NCBI GenBank assembly: GCA_963931925.1
Contig: OZ007570.1
Coordinates: forward strand, 40,530,468-40,594,467
From: Onchidella celtica
Taxonomy: Eukaryota; Mollusca; Gastropoda; Systellommatophora; Onchidiidae
DNA length: 64,000 nucleotides
Direction: 5' to 3'
Shown here: piece after piece, positions 50,836 to 64,000 of the stretch
How the letters are laid out: each line of letters starts with the position of its first letter
Position numbering within the stretch: the stretch's first letter is position 1
Notes under the pieces: generated by a model
The model's database searches: none
What the model was told of the DNA's origin: nothing
Seen by the model: only the letters and a program-made list of their open reading frames with translations
Program-made: the position numbers and the translations under genes

Positions 50836-53800
50836 TTATAACAACAGCCGCTAATGCTACCGTGTCGCTACTGGACAAATAGATTTCCAGTAAGCTGGTG
50901 CTCATTCCTAAATTTACGTTCATTCACACCCTTAACTTTGACTGTCACTATCTATGACAATATCAGTGTCAGAATACGTGCATACGTCTCAGTTGTTCTC
51001 CCTGGCATGAGCAGATTGTTACTTACAGGACTGTATTTCTGGTGCTGCGTCTCTGACTCTGAGTCGGTCAATGAGTCTTGAATGCGTTACATTAAGATTT
51101 AAACCTTGTGTATGTATCATGTTTGCTTTTTTGGGTTTTTTTTCGTTTTTTTTTAAAGAAGTCATGTAACTTGCTCATGATTTTTGTCTTGTCTGTCTGT
51201 TAGACTTTCTGCTATTTAATCATGGGCGAACAGAAAGAGAGCTACCAATTTTGCACAGGAACCTTTTCGGGATTCACGAGAATGGTCAGCTCAGGGTCGA
51301 CATCTTTTGTTTGTTTGTTTGTTTTTGTTTTCAAAATACAAATACATCATCCAACACACAGCTGCACAAACTGAAATACCTGACCTACCTATATTCTTCA
51401 CGTACTTGTATATTGACCATGTACTGCAGTTTCCTACTCAAGAAAGAAACGCGTGTGTCAAATCGAAAATCATCTGCCATTTAAATCGGGTTGTTCGAAC
51501 AGATTCATTCGGGCTTTCGTAGTTTTGTTTGTTTGTTTGTTTGTTTTTGGATGTGTGCTTGTATGTTTATTGTGTGTGTGTTGGGGGGGGGGGGTACGGT
51601 TCCCTACGTACATCAAGGTTTAAATAATATACGAAAACATACTCATTATCTTCTTCATCAACATTTTGGAACCATTTGCGATTCTAAAAATACTTCACTC
51701 GGGAGATTCCACAATTCACTTCACACCAATATTTTCCATCACTTTGACATCTTTTCTAATGCTCTTCCTCTTCCAGACCCCCCCCCCCCCCTTTTCATTC
51801 ATCCTTTCCTGACACCGTAAACACTAAACTTGTTGGAAATGGCGTTAAGATAACTAAAAATTAGACTCACAACTGTCATGTGTAGTGTGACCAAGATCTA
51901 CTGTATTTAGAATCATAAAATAAATAGCTTTTCTCAACAGCTGTAGTTCCGCCTACATATATTATATGCCAGTAATTTGATTCCAGCTATTTTGCTATAT
52001 GATTAATGTTTTACCGGATTCCGTGCACTCTACATAACACGGCATATGTATATATCTTTTCTACGCTCAACATGTCTGAAGGGCTATTTGTTTTTCGAGA
52101 CGTGCGCTTTCCGCCGGGAAACTCAGAGAAACATAATATGTGCAGCAGCAACAATAGTAGAGATCCTTCATATCTCATTCATTTCTGTCATAAGGGTAAC
52201 ATGAGCCTAGAGTCATGCAAAGGCATTAGGGCTCGTATGCATGAACCTAACTCGGTGTTCAGCAGAATTTACGATGAACGATGAGGGAGTCTCAAAATGA
52301 TGCACTAGGCGTTTTGTTTTGTTTGTTGTTGTTTTTGTTTGAAAGTTGTTGTTTTTGACACTTGTTAAATGAGGATAATAGTGCTGTTTCAAGATGGTCG
52401 GTGAGGATAGGGTGATGAACTGAAACAGAATGGATGCATAGAAAAATGTTTGAAATTGAATGAATTATTCATATCGGTAGTCATGGTTATTTTGTTTTTA
52501 TAAATAAATAATAGAATATCAGAGAGAGCCTTAGGGTGCCAGTATGAAAATGAAACAGAAAATAGACCGAAAAAGTTAACTTCACTGTTTTAATTTACGT
52601 AACATGTACACAGTGTAGATGTATTCCTATTCTTTATGATTGTCGTAATCCATAATAATTTATGTAGATCTACATTAAAATGTGGGTACTTTCCATGTGA
52701 CCAGACGAATTAATAAGGACATTTTTAGATCGATTTGATCCCAACTTAACTTGGGTCGGAGGACTAATTCTGAAGAGGTAGGGTAGAATTTGGAGAGGAT
52801 GCGGATAAGGGTGCTTGTCCATGGGGGTGTAGGTTTTCAATACAATCAAGCTGCACATCAAATCATGCATTACAATTTGAGATCGACGATGCCGGGAATA
52901 GTGTATAGCTTGTTGCAGTGCACAAAATCTGCATCAAGAGAGCATTTGAAGAGCCTCGATTTGGTTCAGTTCCAAATTTTAAACACCACCTTCCCAGAAT
53001 TTCCTTCCGAAAATCAGGGCCGTTATCACGTACCTTACTAATGTCACTAGTTTGAGTACCGTAGCCACAGTTCTAGCACACCAACAACACCAGTCACAAA
53101 GAGGGCGCAACGGTTGATACTACAGTTAATGTGGTTCTTGAAAGCCCCAACTTTTTCATATTATCAGCTAGCGCATGGACAGGAGCCGGAAACAAGTTTA
53201 TCTCCGGCAACGCCAGGTCCATCAACCACTGTAGTTGTGCGTATTTTCTCATGGCCCTCTGCACATTCCTTCTTTCTTTATTTAATGACCTTAGTTCATC
53301 ACACTTTGAATCTTGAAACTAATTGAACTCGTTTTCGTTCGTTGCTAAGCACCTGAACCCGTAAGCAATAACAAATTTTTGTGATCTTTTCAAAACCACC
53401 TGTTAAGGGCTTTTATAACAAAGTAATGCATCAAATGAAGTCCACTATTCTAGTGAACCGCCTGCGTCCAATTTGTAAGAATCGCCGACACACCTAGAAT
53501 AAATCTGGTAAATACTGTGTTTGCCTGTTTGTTTAGATTAAATATTTACCCACACAGAATTTCGCAGTTGTCCTCTAAAATACCCAGCGCGGGTCAAAAG
53601 TTTATTCAAGTGTGACCGGGGCAAGGTGGTGTAGTCACAAACGGTACCGCTGTGATTTCCCAATCCCTTTTCCACCTCAGAACTAGAGACAACGCATGAT
53701 TTATGGATCTGTACACATCCATGATATCATTGCCAAAGTCCACAGCATTTAGAAATGACTGTTTCGCAAAACTAAACTCGCATTTTGAAAACCTTGGAAA

Positions 53801-56800
53801 CCGAAACACAAAACCAGCAAGGACTAAACCCTCGCCGATTTCCGACTGTTCCTCGGAGTGCTCGGCAAATTCCCAGAACTTTATTTCATGGTTCATACTA
53901 TCTAGAATAAGTTCGTGAAAATAAAGGCTGATGCTAGGGAATCGTGGTATTTTACATTACATGCTATAGATGACCAGTGAACGCAACTCAGTATTTTCTG
54001 TGCTTGGCTTTGTAATTCGAATACACTAATAATTGCCTCTTTTCTTCGCCGCCTCTTTAGTGTCTCGCTCGTCTTTATTTCTTTAAAACTCACAAATTCC
54101 AAAAAATATATATACGTGTATCTCAATGAGCAAACGTTTAAACATAAAAAGTCACATAGGACTAAGATGAAAAGACGGCACATTGTTTGTTAATGTTATT
54201 AGATCTAAATGAAAATGTATAATAAGAAAAGTTTTGTAGCCCTCCTCAAGCCTTGTTCAAAGAACATTGCTGTATTTTGGGGTCTTTTATTTTCTCATGT
54301 TTGTGATAATCGAACACCAACTTAATGTCTTGCCCTTTTACATTCTGCAACGAGTCTGTTCCAATCTCGTCCAGGTCGGATGGAGTCCTCCCACGGGAAC
54401 TGTGCAGTAGAAACTGGTTGTTTGTTGTTACTGTTAAAGTGTTATTGTTGTTGTTGTTGTTATTATTGTTGGTGATTTTTATTTCATGTCATTAGACTCA
54501 TCTTCTCATGTCCCATATCTTAAGTCCGATTGCAAGGAAAGTATTCGAGAGAACCATAATAAATTAAAACTATCTACATTTTGGACATCTTTTTTTTTTT
54601 CTGAAATTTAACCATAGACTTTTAGTTTTGATTCCTTATTTTAAGTCTAACCCTGAAGCTGACAAAGAATTGGAAGCTAAGGCAGTGGGCCCCAAGATGT
54701 GTTGGCAACATTCTCGAACTATTGAAATAAATTACATGTAATGTCATTTTTTTTCATTTAGCTTCCATAGTTTCTCAGACCCGACTTCTATTAATAATTC
54801 AGTACATATAGTAACGTTACTGTACTGCACCTATCGATATCCCCATGTTGTACATGTACAGTGGGTGACTTACTAGATCAAAACGAAAATGACAGTGCTA
54901 AAAATGACCCTGTGAGTTTTGACGATTTTTAACTTACTGCTCTACCACAAATTCCCACCAGTTGCTTCTCAATCCTTCATCGAATGTATCGCTTTTTTCT
55001 CACACCAATAGCTTAGCAGCCACCAGTAAAGCAACAGGGACCAGAAAGAAAAGAGAAGAAAAAAAAAAAAACTGCTCACTTGACCCGGAGCTTCGGGTCA
55101 CTTTCAACGAGCTTTTTCGAGCACCTGGGGTTTGTTTCGTTTCCATTGTTGTCGATCACAGATTTTGTTGCGCCTCATTTCCTATTACTGGCATGGGCGT
55201 CGTTATTCCGACAATCAAGGAGATGCGTCTGGGGGAAAAAAAAAAGCATAAATAAATAAAAGGCTTGCTTCCGGTTGCGATCCGTTTTTAATGAGCAGTT
55301 TTGTGCGGAAACCCTGCCTGACCGTGGACTGTGACCGCCGGATAAGAGGTTTGCTTGTAAGGGCTGCAAAGAGCCGTCCATCTCTTCCCCAGATTTCTGT
55401 TCGGAGCGCTTCATCCGTCTTTCCCTCAGAGTATTTTCCTCACCCTTGTGCACAATTAAAACCCTCCAAGTACAAAAATAAGATTCGAAGTTAATTTGTC
55501 AAATTGTCTGTCTATTGTTGCGGATAGAATTGCCTCTCAAGAGAAGACTAACGGACTGGGGTGAGCTTGAAGGCAGTGAACGAACTTGCATTCTATAGCT
55601 CGTATTCAGGAAGCATCAGAAGGCTCAAGGGCCCTTTTTGTGCCAGGTTGATCAGATGTCCACAAAGGGTCCTGTGGTCAAAGACCCCCTTTTGAAGGGA
55701 CAGTCGTGTAGGCTGAAGGAGTGGGTAAACACGGATGGAGAGCCCTAGAATTAAGGCCAGGCGGGTAGCCGAATATTAAACGGAAATAAATTGGGTCGTA
55801 GACGGCCGGATGATTGGGAGGATGCACGGATAGACAGACGAGTGGAAAATAGGAGAGGAGTACGTGGGGGGGGGGGTGTCTGTGGAAACTGAAGAATTTG
55901 AATCAATAGTTGATGACCAAGTGGACAGTCAGAAAGACAAAAGAACATACCGTACCTGCTACCGAGGAAGGCAACAAACATGTAGATAATTCTGTACACG
56001 TGGGGGAGAGAATTACCCTGTTGTATTGCCAGTTGATCCGACAGGTACAAAATATTGTTCCTGGGCTATTGTAGCCGTATTCCAAATACATGCATATTTA
56101 TGACAAGAACATTTTGCTCACTCAATTTCAGGAACAACAACTTCCACAACACAATGCCCACCCCCTTAATCACATTTGACTCAGTTTTAATTCTTAGTCT
56201 CATGTCCATCAACATTTGTGGATAGAAAAATTGACAGTTTCTTCATGACAGTGATGGGATTTCAAGCTGATTCATTTATTTCCCTATGATTCTTTACGGA
56301 CATAACAGATCCTCGACAAAAACTGAACACTTTGTGTAAGTAAGAGGCTGAAATTACTTCATAATGTAGGAGTCAACTTTCAAAATTCCCAGTCGCTACT
56401 GTTGGTCTCATGTTAACATTGTCCTCGACCCATTCTGCACTGCAAAACTTTCAACTGTTTAAAACTAACAGTGTCACGAGTTGAAATGCTTTTGAGAAAT
56501 TGCACTCCAGATTCAAAGTAAAATAGGTCAAGTGAAAGCTGGTGTATAAGAGGGTTTGGGAGAACCACATCATAATGGAACTTTTTTTTTTTTAATAGCA
56601 AAATAATGGCACCCTTTACCCCGTTTCTTCTCCCTGTATTCTTCCCTTCTATGTGACTACGGGAGGGGGCCTCTCACCGACTTTTGTGAAAATTAGCAAA
56701 AAGTTTTTTGTTTTTTTTTTCACCTTAAAACCTGTAAAATGCAATGGCTTGAGAAAAATTCATGAGATAATGTATTCACAGCCTTTATTCTCCAGGGTTG

Positions 56801-59800
56801 AAGATCTGCCGTAAACTGAACATAAATTTGCGGTTTCCTGAGAGGTTTCATTCAACTGGCTTGATGCAAGTTGCTAACGATCTGATGGCAACAGGACGAG
56901 GGTTTGGATGAATGGGACTGGAAGCAAAAAGATGCTAATGACCTCATTTAATGCACCATTAAGGATTTTCAGATTGTCAAACAAATCGTCGTTTTCTGCA
57001 AAGCTTTTATCTGTAAATGAAGGGTGAGATATAGAATAACAAGATGATCTACATATTAATATCGTATACATTTGTCCCGGGGACATGATTTACTTAACAC
57101 AACAAAGGTTCTGATACAGTGGTCCAAAGCCCTTCTAAATTGCAGTTAAGCCCAGGCATCGCTTTGCTGTAGAATTCAACCCCATCCGAACAAATAGGGC
57201 GTCAGTACAAATTGTAGTAAATGGATATTTACCACTATCTCTAGCAAACACACTACCCCTGCCATTAGCTTCTAACATTTGACCCCTGGCTCTAATGACG
57301 ACTATGGCATGTTTTCAGAGTATTGGACCCCAAACCAAATCGAAAAACAGAAACAACAATGGCCAAGAGGGCTTATAATCACAGGGCGCCAGTCCAGAAT
57401 CTAAGCAAACCTCTCTACCAACTGCGGGTCTTTTGTTGGTCTCTGCGGACCGTTGTCTCTTGGTATTTAAAGTCCATTACTATCAAAAATTGACCCTGTC
57501 GTGATATCCAGAGATATACTCGCTGGTAAAGTCTGTTCTGGTCATCTTTCACTGGACTCTCCTGTAACCCTGATAACCTCTGGGGGTCTAGCAGGTCAGA
57601 TCTGAACTAATCCTGGGTTCACAGGGGTGATAGAGAAAGTGTGCTCAACCCTCCAAAGGCCTGAAAGAAAAGGCATCCTCCCATGCAGGTTGACACAGAA
57701 AGGGACGTAAAGGTGCTTGAAAGAGATGTAAAAGAGCTTGAAAAGAGACAGTACTGCCGAAATATGGCGGCCTGTCATAGTCGATTTCACCCCGAGATAA
57801 TCTGTGCATAGCACTTTGTCCAGAAAAATAGAAGCTTTGTTCACCACCAACAGTCACCCGTGATGCCTTTGATAATAACGATGGTAATTTAGACACAGAA
57901 GGAAATATAAAGGCGAATGAGAGAAATTTAAGGGCGGAAGAGGAAACGGGGTGAAAAGAAGATGTAGACGAAGCTCTCTTGTCGTTCATGCCTTCTGACG
58001 TGCCTAGACGGGCGTGTTAGAATTATAGAAAATGCCTACGTGTACCGCGGAGTAAGAATCCAGTGGATACGAGTTTGTTTAGTTGGAAAAATAGCGAAAC
58101 GAGTTTGCGAAAAAAAACAACAACATTTTATCTTCCCTAGGGTTTCTTGTACAATTCTATGTATTAATCATTCATCAATGTTACATAATGTACGAATTAG
58201 ATGGGAATTTGTGCGTTTCATTGTCTTTCCAGAATTGTGATGTTGACCGTTATGCAGTGCTCTACCGCCATTGTGAGTACATAATTATAAATGAGAAACT
58301 TGGAAAAGTCAGGGTCTGTAGGGTCAAGGGAAACCGACCCATGGCAACCAACCATTACAATGCCTGTACACATGAAAGGGAAAGAAATAAAATTTAATAC
58401 ATCCCACTCTCTCCATCATTTAAGAATGAAAAAAAAAATCTCGTGCATCGTTCAATCTAAAGTTTAGGTCTGTATCCAATAAAAGTAAAGTCTTTAGTGA
58501 AGGGAAATGAAGACAAGACGAGGGTTATGCGAACACTGAGACAGAGGTTTCACTGTCAAAACAGAAGCTACTTCGAAACAAGGGCAGAGAGCTCGTTTAA
58601 TGTCCTCTCACAATGTCCGCCTGCCGAGACTTTGATACCAAAGGAGCGGCGGAAAAACAGTTTCTTCAAAATTGTTCCTTTCAGTCTTTCAGTCATTGTC
58701 AGCATGGGAAAGAGATCTTTTCATAACATCAACTTGGAAAGTGAGAGCAGGCGAGAATATGCATGTCATGAAGGCGGACCATATCGAATTAAATCTAAAC
58801 GCAGATGAAGTGAGAAGATGCAGGCGATGGTTCATTGATAGTCTGGCTTATCTGAATGGGTCTCCGGCTTCCAAAAAGAAGGTGCCTTATTTTGTTGACA
58901 GAGACAACAAAACATGTCTTTCGTTTGATTGACATTGGCTCAAAATTTATCAAGACCGTTCGAGGACCAATTCTGCACACTTCTTGGATATTGAGATATG
59001 AGCTTGAAATGAAAATATAATTTAATTTTTGCACTCGCAGTCCATTTAATTTTGGTTCAGGTTGCTCTAGGAGGGATCTGAGAAGGACGACTTGGATTAC
59101 TGAGAATTCTTTCGCCATTGATAAGACAAATATTACAATAATTATGTGCTTATCCTGTGAAAAATGATGAAAAGGAAAACTTAAAATATAATTTATTTTC
59201 ATCAAACGAAACTGAGATGGCTATAGTTGAACTGCATGGGCGTGCTGGGTACAGTTCTTCAGAGATGGCAAGGCTGTGAACAAATATTTATTACGTGGTC
59301 TGAAAGGCGTTAAATCTGTAAAAACCGTATAAATTAGCCTCTTTATTGTACACCGACTGTTGACTTCGCGCATTCCACCACAGTCAAGGGTTAAATTCGT
59401 TTTCTTATTTTAATCATAAAAGTCAGGGGACATTGTCATATTTTTAGGGAAATATATCGTGTCATTTCTTCTCCTTTTTCGAGAAGAAAGAAAGAAAGAA
59501 CATTTAGGTGAAATTTTTTTTTTTAATCATTTATATATATGCACAATTTCATGAAATGAAACCTATTGTTTTCTTGCTGACTTGCTGACATATAGCGTGC
59601 TTATTTCAGTGACAATGAACAGAAAAGCAGGGTTTTTGCCCAAAAATCAGATAAACGTTAAGATGAAATCAAACAAATGTAATACACACAAGTTAGCCAG
59701 TGTTAATTATCCAGCAACAACTGTCATCAACTGTAATTGTTCGCTACCCTCAGCTGGCACACTGATACATTTTACTAGATTGGCCTCCTGGGGTCAAATT

Positions 59801-62019
59801 CCAGAGTCTTGGTTGTTCAGAATAATTGTCCGTAGGCGAATGTGGGACATTGTTTAAAAGGGATTGGCAAGTTAGTCTTGTGGGTCCTGTCTGTCATGTC
59901 ACGATAAAGCCGTGAAGTATTTACATGTTTGGAAATTCAAGTGAATTCTGGTACGTTCAATCCACCAACTGGGGGCTAGGGTATTTGAAAATTTGTGTTT
60001 CTGTGGTCCTTTCGATTGAAGCACACTGGGAAAATCTCTCTGGATTTTGAAGTGTCTGACAAAATCTGTGGAGGACATCGAACTTAGTTTCCATCCGGCT
60101 GAGTGTATAATGGGTCAATGGGTGCACCAGTCTCAAGATATTAAAATGAAAGTTTAACGTGGAAAAAAAAAATCCAGGAAGTTCCTCGGTGAAACTCATC
60201 ACAAATGGGTAGCCTTTGTTATAGTGGTTAGTTCGTATAACCTCGGCACAAGACAAGGAGAAGAGGGGAAAAAAACTAATAAATAATATTTGTTTACGAT
60301 AAAAGGATTTAAATCACCGTTGCCCTGCATGTCGTTTCATTCACAGGATAATGAATATTATCTCAAGCAGGTTACAATGTTTTCCTGAATATTTAACGGT
60401 CGGCCGGTTGAATGAATGACAATGCAATTTTCCGCTTGTAACAACTGGTGGGTGTATAGAGGTTGTGGAGTACAAAGTCCTGTCACACATTTAATTTAGT
60501 AACCAAAAAGAAGTAGACGGTAATAAACAATGGATTTATACCTCGTTTTTGCATGCAGTGAGCCCAGGTATTTAAAATTCCTCGGCCCATGCTTAAGCTT
60601 GGCGGTAGATGATCTTAATCAGAAACGTTGAAGATTCTTCTCCACATTAGTAAGTAATAAATTGTTTCCTTAGTTGTGGGCACACTGGTCAGTAGGCCTA
60701 ATCATCACCTTACTATAATGGAGCTAAAGGGTGAACACTTAAGCACCTAAAATTTCCCGACTACCTGATGAAAAATAAATGGTGAAACTGGGTGTACTGC
60801 TTCAATTTTTGATGATAAGTCACGTGGACATCCCCGCACAACGTAACGATTTGGCCAAATTTCAGTCCTTGATACTATTGATTCACCATTCTCTGAACAG
60901 CAAAATAAGAGACGCATTTTCCTCGAGCAGAATGAAAAATGACACCGGAAATTGCGTTTTACACCTGTCTTTACACATTGCCGGTCGAAATTCAATTTTG
61001 TCACAATCATCGTATCCAAGCTGCGTTATTAAGATATAGAGTTTTGTGTTTGGTATGAAGAATTTGTAAGATTTCATCTTAATCGAGTTAGCCAGTAGAT
61101 ATAATTGACCTAGTATAATGTGTAGGACTTAACAGATTCACATAAAATTACCAGAATCCTCTTTGTTATGGTTGTTTGTGCGTCTTTTCTTTTCCCCCCT
61201 TTCTTTAATTTTTGGCATGTTCGGATTTATTACTATTATCAGTACATTGAATCTTTTTCCAAAATAACCCTCATGAACCCTGCCTCTAATGTACTCGTAA
61301 TTATTCGCTAATATTCTTCACTAAGCGTGTGCGATCTCTTGGTCTGAAAGTATCCTTGTATAGAATATTTTCTCCCATTTACTATCGAGAACAGGTGTCC
61401 ATTAAAACGTCCCGATACTGAAAAAAAAGCGCATGCCAAAAGCAACATTTTACATGGCACGCAAAAAAAACATTTCGAGTTTTGCGACTCTTGAAATTTG
61501 TTTAAATTTTCCCATTTCATAACTGCAGAAAGAAACAATCTTACAATTTATAACCCAAATGGAAAGCCAGTGCACATTTCATTCTATCATGTAAAATGAT
61601 GTTAATAAGTGAGTTTGACCTATATTTGTGGTACGAGGATAAGGTCCTTGTCTGTAAAACGACAGAATGGGTGTGTGGTACTCATTCCATAATATGTAGA
61701 ACAAAGGAACCAGCTAGTCGGTATTATGATAAATGTGATTGTATCACAGCATGACATATTTATAACTTGTGTCTTTTCAAATGGAAGGACATGAACTTGG
61801 GATCTTCACAGAAGAATGTATGTTATGTGGCACTGTTTTGAACATTTGTAGTCCCGCTTCTTCTTATAGCTGTTCTGGTAGAGGGGAAGTCATTGGTAGC
61901 TGAATTGAAAGTTTGTTAGTTGTCTAGGGGTTACAGACTTTATCCTGGTTGCCAGAGCACTGAGATTTGAATTCCACCAGGTATTGGGATCAATTTAACT
62001 GTGTTGAGGTTTTTGTTTT
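50836..62019. other. intergenic DNA without recognised genes
   Basis: Over 11 kb with only short open frames, none with recognisable motifs or splice-linked partners. Holds G/C homopolymers (51583, 51778, 55866), TTTG repeats (51309, 51525) and a GC-richer patch at 55260-55450. A distant regulatory region or uncharacterised non-coding exons cannot be excluded. Confidence 0.55.
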
Positions 62020-62059
62020 ACGAGAACCTCTGCCTTTGGCAGTACCTCTCTTCTTTTTC

Positions 62060-62095
<36 letters not shown>

Positions 62096-62414
62096 GTATG
62101 TGCACGCGTGCGTTTTGTGGTAGGGATTTAAAAAAAAAGATTTGCCCGGGCAGCCGGCCTTGTTAGACCTGCTCTTCTCGACTTTCAGCTGCCAAGGTAT
62201 CTTTAACGTGCGGAACGTGCTCATGTGTCCTCCGAGTGTTTCATCCTTATCCCAGAAGACTAGGTGCTCTATCCTACCTTCCATAAGATCAAGGACAGGA
62301 ATCCCCCCCCCCCCCCCAAAAAAAAATTCCAACATTCCTGCATCGACCGGGAATCAAAATCGGTACCTTCTGCATGAGAGGCCAGCACCTTGCTTCTAGC
62401 CCAACGTGTCACCA
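62020..62414 (-). mobile_element. tRNA-derived SINE, copy 3, best-preserved head
   Basis: Minus strand: A-box-like TTGGGCTAGAAGCAAGGTGC, B-box-like GATTTTGATTCCCGG, then CCTGTCCTTGATCTTATGGA, GTTAAAGATACCTTGGCAGC and a tail with a (CA)n run (62061-62090 on plus as TG). A 15-base C run lies at the head-body junction. Confidence 0.78.
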
Positions 62415-62642
62415 CTCAATTTAACCAGTCTCTCACTGGGTTTTTAGGATACACTCACGCTGGTGGCCTCACTGGGCTTTGGCGCTTGTGATGACTTTCT
62501 GAGGGCATATGGCAGTTCACTGAGGAAGTTTGGACTCCCGTCTGGCCACGATGCTGAGATCTTCAAAAATCCCCCCAAAACAAAGACCTCAACGTCGCGA
62601 CCTGGCGGGAGTCCAAGCCTCCTCTGTGAAATTGTCTCGCAA

Positions 62643-62704
62643 TGACGTCACCACAAATGTCAAATCCCCAACAAAGCAATCCGGGAGTGCTCTTGTTGAC
62701 GTCA
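62643..62704. promoter_or_regulatory. pair of perfect TGACGTCA (CRE) palindromes
   Basis: TGACGTCA at 62643-62650 and again at 62697-62704. This is the consensus CREB/ATF site (established). The surrounding 300 bases are relatively CpG-rich. Whether a promoter lies here is inference, because no first exon is recognised. Confidence 0.45.
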
Positions 62705-63122
62705 GCCAGCCAAATGATAGCTCATGCAAGATCTCAGAATTTGTCACAGGTTTGACGCGCGTCGGGTCATTCGAAATATCGTCAGGTTGTCTTATTTGCT
62801 GAGTAGACAATATGTGGTCTTGCTTACACTTTGACTGCTGATAATATTGGTTTAAGTTGACGACCTGATCCGGAGTTTAAGCAATTACTTAACCCTCTGA
62901 GGCCCAGTGTGCCATATTTGAAATATCTCCCTCGGTGCCTGATGTTATACATTTTGGACAAATCTAATCTCTCCATGAATTATTTACCCTGGTGATATTA
63001 AATATTATGGTCTTTCCTTCCTTCGTAGTTTCTTTCTTTTCATTCATTTTAATTAAATTTTGTAGGTTTCAAATATTTTAGACAATTCTGGGCACAAGAG
63101 GGTTAATTGGTGATATGCGCCT

Positions 63123-63139
63123 CCCCCCCCCCCCCCCCC
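63123..63139 (+). repeat. poly-C tract (17 C)
   Basis: Followed within 160 bases by (GAA)n and (GA)n microsatellites. Confidence 0.9.
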
Positions 63140-63256
63140 GACCACGTTCTCCCTCCGGTGAGCACGACATTGCACAGTACAGTAGTCGCAGAAAGGACAT
63201 GCAGCGAACACCGAAACTGATTTTTGACTGCACGTGCCGTGCCGGCTGAAAAAAAA

Positions 63257-63350
63257 AGAAGAAGAAGAAGAAGAAAATAATTATGTTGCTCAGAGAGAGG
63301 GAGAGAGAGAGAAAGAGAGATGAGTAAGTGAGAGAGAGAGAGAGAGAGAG
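63257..63350 (+). repeat. (GAA)n and (GA)n microsatellites
   Basis: GAA triplets from 63257, then two GA-dinucleotide runs (63292-63320 and 63330-63350) separated by TGAGTAAGT. Confidence 0.9.
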
Positions 63351-64000
63351 TTATATTCTTCCCCGGTTCTAATCAAGACAATGCGGAGAATGAAACCAAC
63401 CATTTGAGACTTCTATTTCTTACTCAATAGCTCTACTGGTGGGGAGGTGAAAAAAGAAACGGAAGAAGGCACAGAAAGATTTGCACACAATCATCAGCTT
63501 TAGCCCAGCTGCTTTTGTGCGCCATTACAAAAGAAGGGGCTCTAAATTTGGGCTTTTGCAATATGTTACTTAACAATATCTCAACGTGATTCTATACAAC
63601 GTATTCATTCGTGTTGTGTCAGATAAGAATGCGTCACTGGTCATTAAGTCGTTTTCGCGGTGTGGGATGAAGTCCCGACAAATCTGACATTATAATTAAA
63701 TTCTCTCTAAACACGTAAGACGGCAGCTTTGCCATGCCTTTCTGACATAATGACCTATTGATTTTCCTAAGTTTTTTTTTTTCTTTTTTAACTTCTTTAT
63801 TAACTGGTGCAGATGTCAGAGCAGTAGCTCACAGAATAGCGAGGAATTTACACAGAGTGTCAAGGAGCCAGTTTCAGAGAAAAATATGCATAGATATAAA
63901 CAACAACATAAATAAGAAACAAAAATAAGTACGAAAAATAATTATGAAACAAACATTTTTTTTGTGTGGCAGTCACAACGAAATGGATGAGTGAAGGAAA

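Larger units (their letters stand above)
62810..64000. other. right-edge non-coding DNA
   Basis: Poly-C tract, microsatellites and AT-rich sequence. Nothing coding recognised. Confidence 0.5.

Noticed and set aside
53606-53896. 96-aa minus-strand ORF
   Set aside because: No recognisable domain and no splice-linked partners. Length is plausible by chance in this composition.
55175-55453. GC-richer patch with a 92-aa ORF
   Set aside because: Considered as a coding exon or promoter, but no domain or consistent splice frame. Kept only as a compositional note.
57645-57989. 114-aa minus-strand ORF
   Set aside because: Ser/Phe/Leu-rich, no family recognised. A repetitive AAGGGA/GAAAG context makes a chance frame likely.
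58795-59205. 136-aa minus-strand ORF
   Set aside because: No motif recognised. Hydrophobic/AT-driven composition and no good flanking splice sites seen.
1-64000. CRISPR arrays, operons, rRNA genes, intact tRNA genes
   Set aside because: None seen. The only tRNA-like sequences are degenerate SINE heads, and the gene structure is eukaryotic.

Overview
This is eukaryotic nuclear DNA, most likely from a marine invertebrate and plausibly a gastropod or other mollusc. The evidence is spliced genes with short exons and long AT-rich introns, animal-type GT-AG splice sites, (CTAGAT)n arrays, tRNA-derived SINEs and RTE-type LINEs. The species cannot be named from the sequence. Two host genes can be supported by protein similarity recalled from known families. 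Nothing prokaryotic (operons, CRISPR, IS elements) is present.

Left part, about 1-26130, minus strand: a PAT1 (PATL1/Patr-1) homologue, the scaffold of mRNA decapping and P-bodies. I traced 18 internal coding exons (positions 19709 down to 383) whose splice phases all agree. A probable first exon lies at 26093-26128, and a possible partial exon touches the window start. The C-terminus lies outside the window. One intron (between 6509 and 6164) uses a GC-AG donor.

Centre, 26561-44126, plus strand: a DEAF1-type SAND-domain transcription factor in eight coding exons (502 aa). It has a DEAF1-like SAND domain, a KRRKK basic stretch and a coiled-coil C-terminal half, but no MYND zinc finger. The start codons of the two genes are about 430 bp apart, head to head, so they probably share a divergent promoter.

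Mobile elements fill the introns. (1) A full-length RTE-type LINE (22110-25604, + strand, 10-bp target-site duplication) lies in the PAT1 first intron, and a nearly identical 5'-truncated copy (38575-40692, - strand) lies in DEAF1 intron 6. (2) A 3.0-kb Mutator-like (MULE) transposon lies in DEAF1 intron 1. It has terminal inverted repeats, an OTU cysteine-protease domain with an acidic tandem repeat, and a decayed MULE transposase. (3) At least five non-autonomous elements start with CAGTG/CAGTRGA and are mostly flanked by TA. (4) There are three copies of one tRNA-derived SINE, several palindromic MITE-like elements, and pairs of inverted or direct repeats.

Right part, about 44127-64000: no convincing protein-coding gene. 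The first few kb probably hold the DEAF1 3' UTR and flank. The rest holds SINEs, microsatellites, long G/C homopolymers, a hairpin repeat and a pair of perfect TGACGTCA sites near the right edge.
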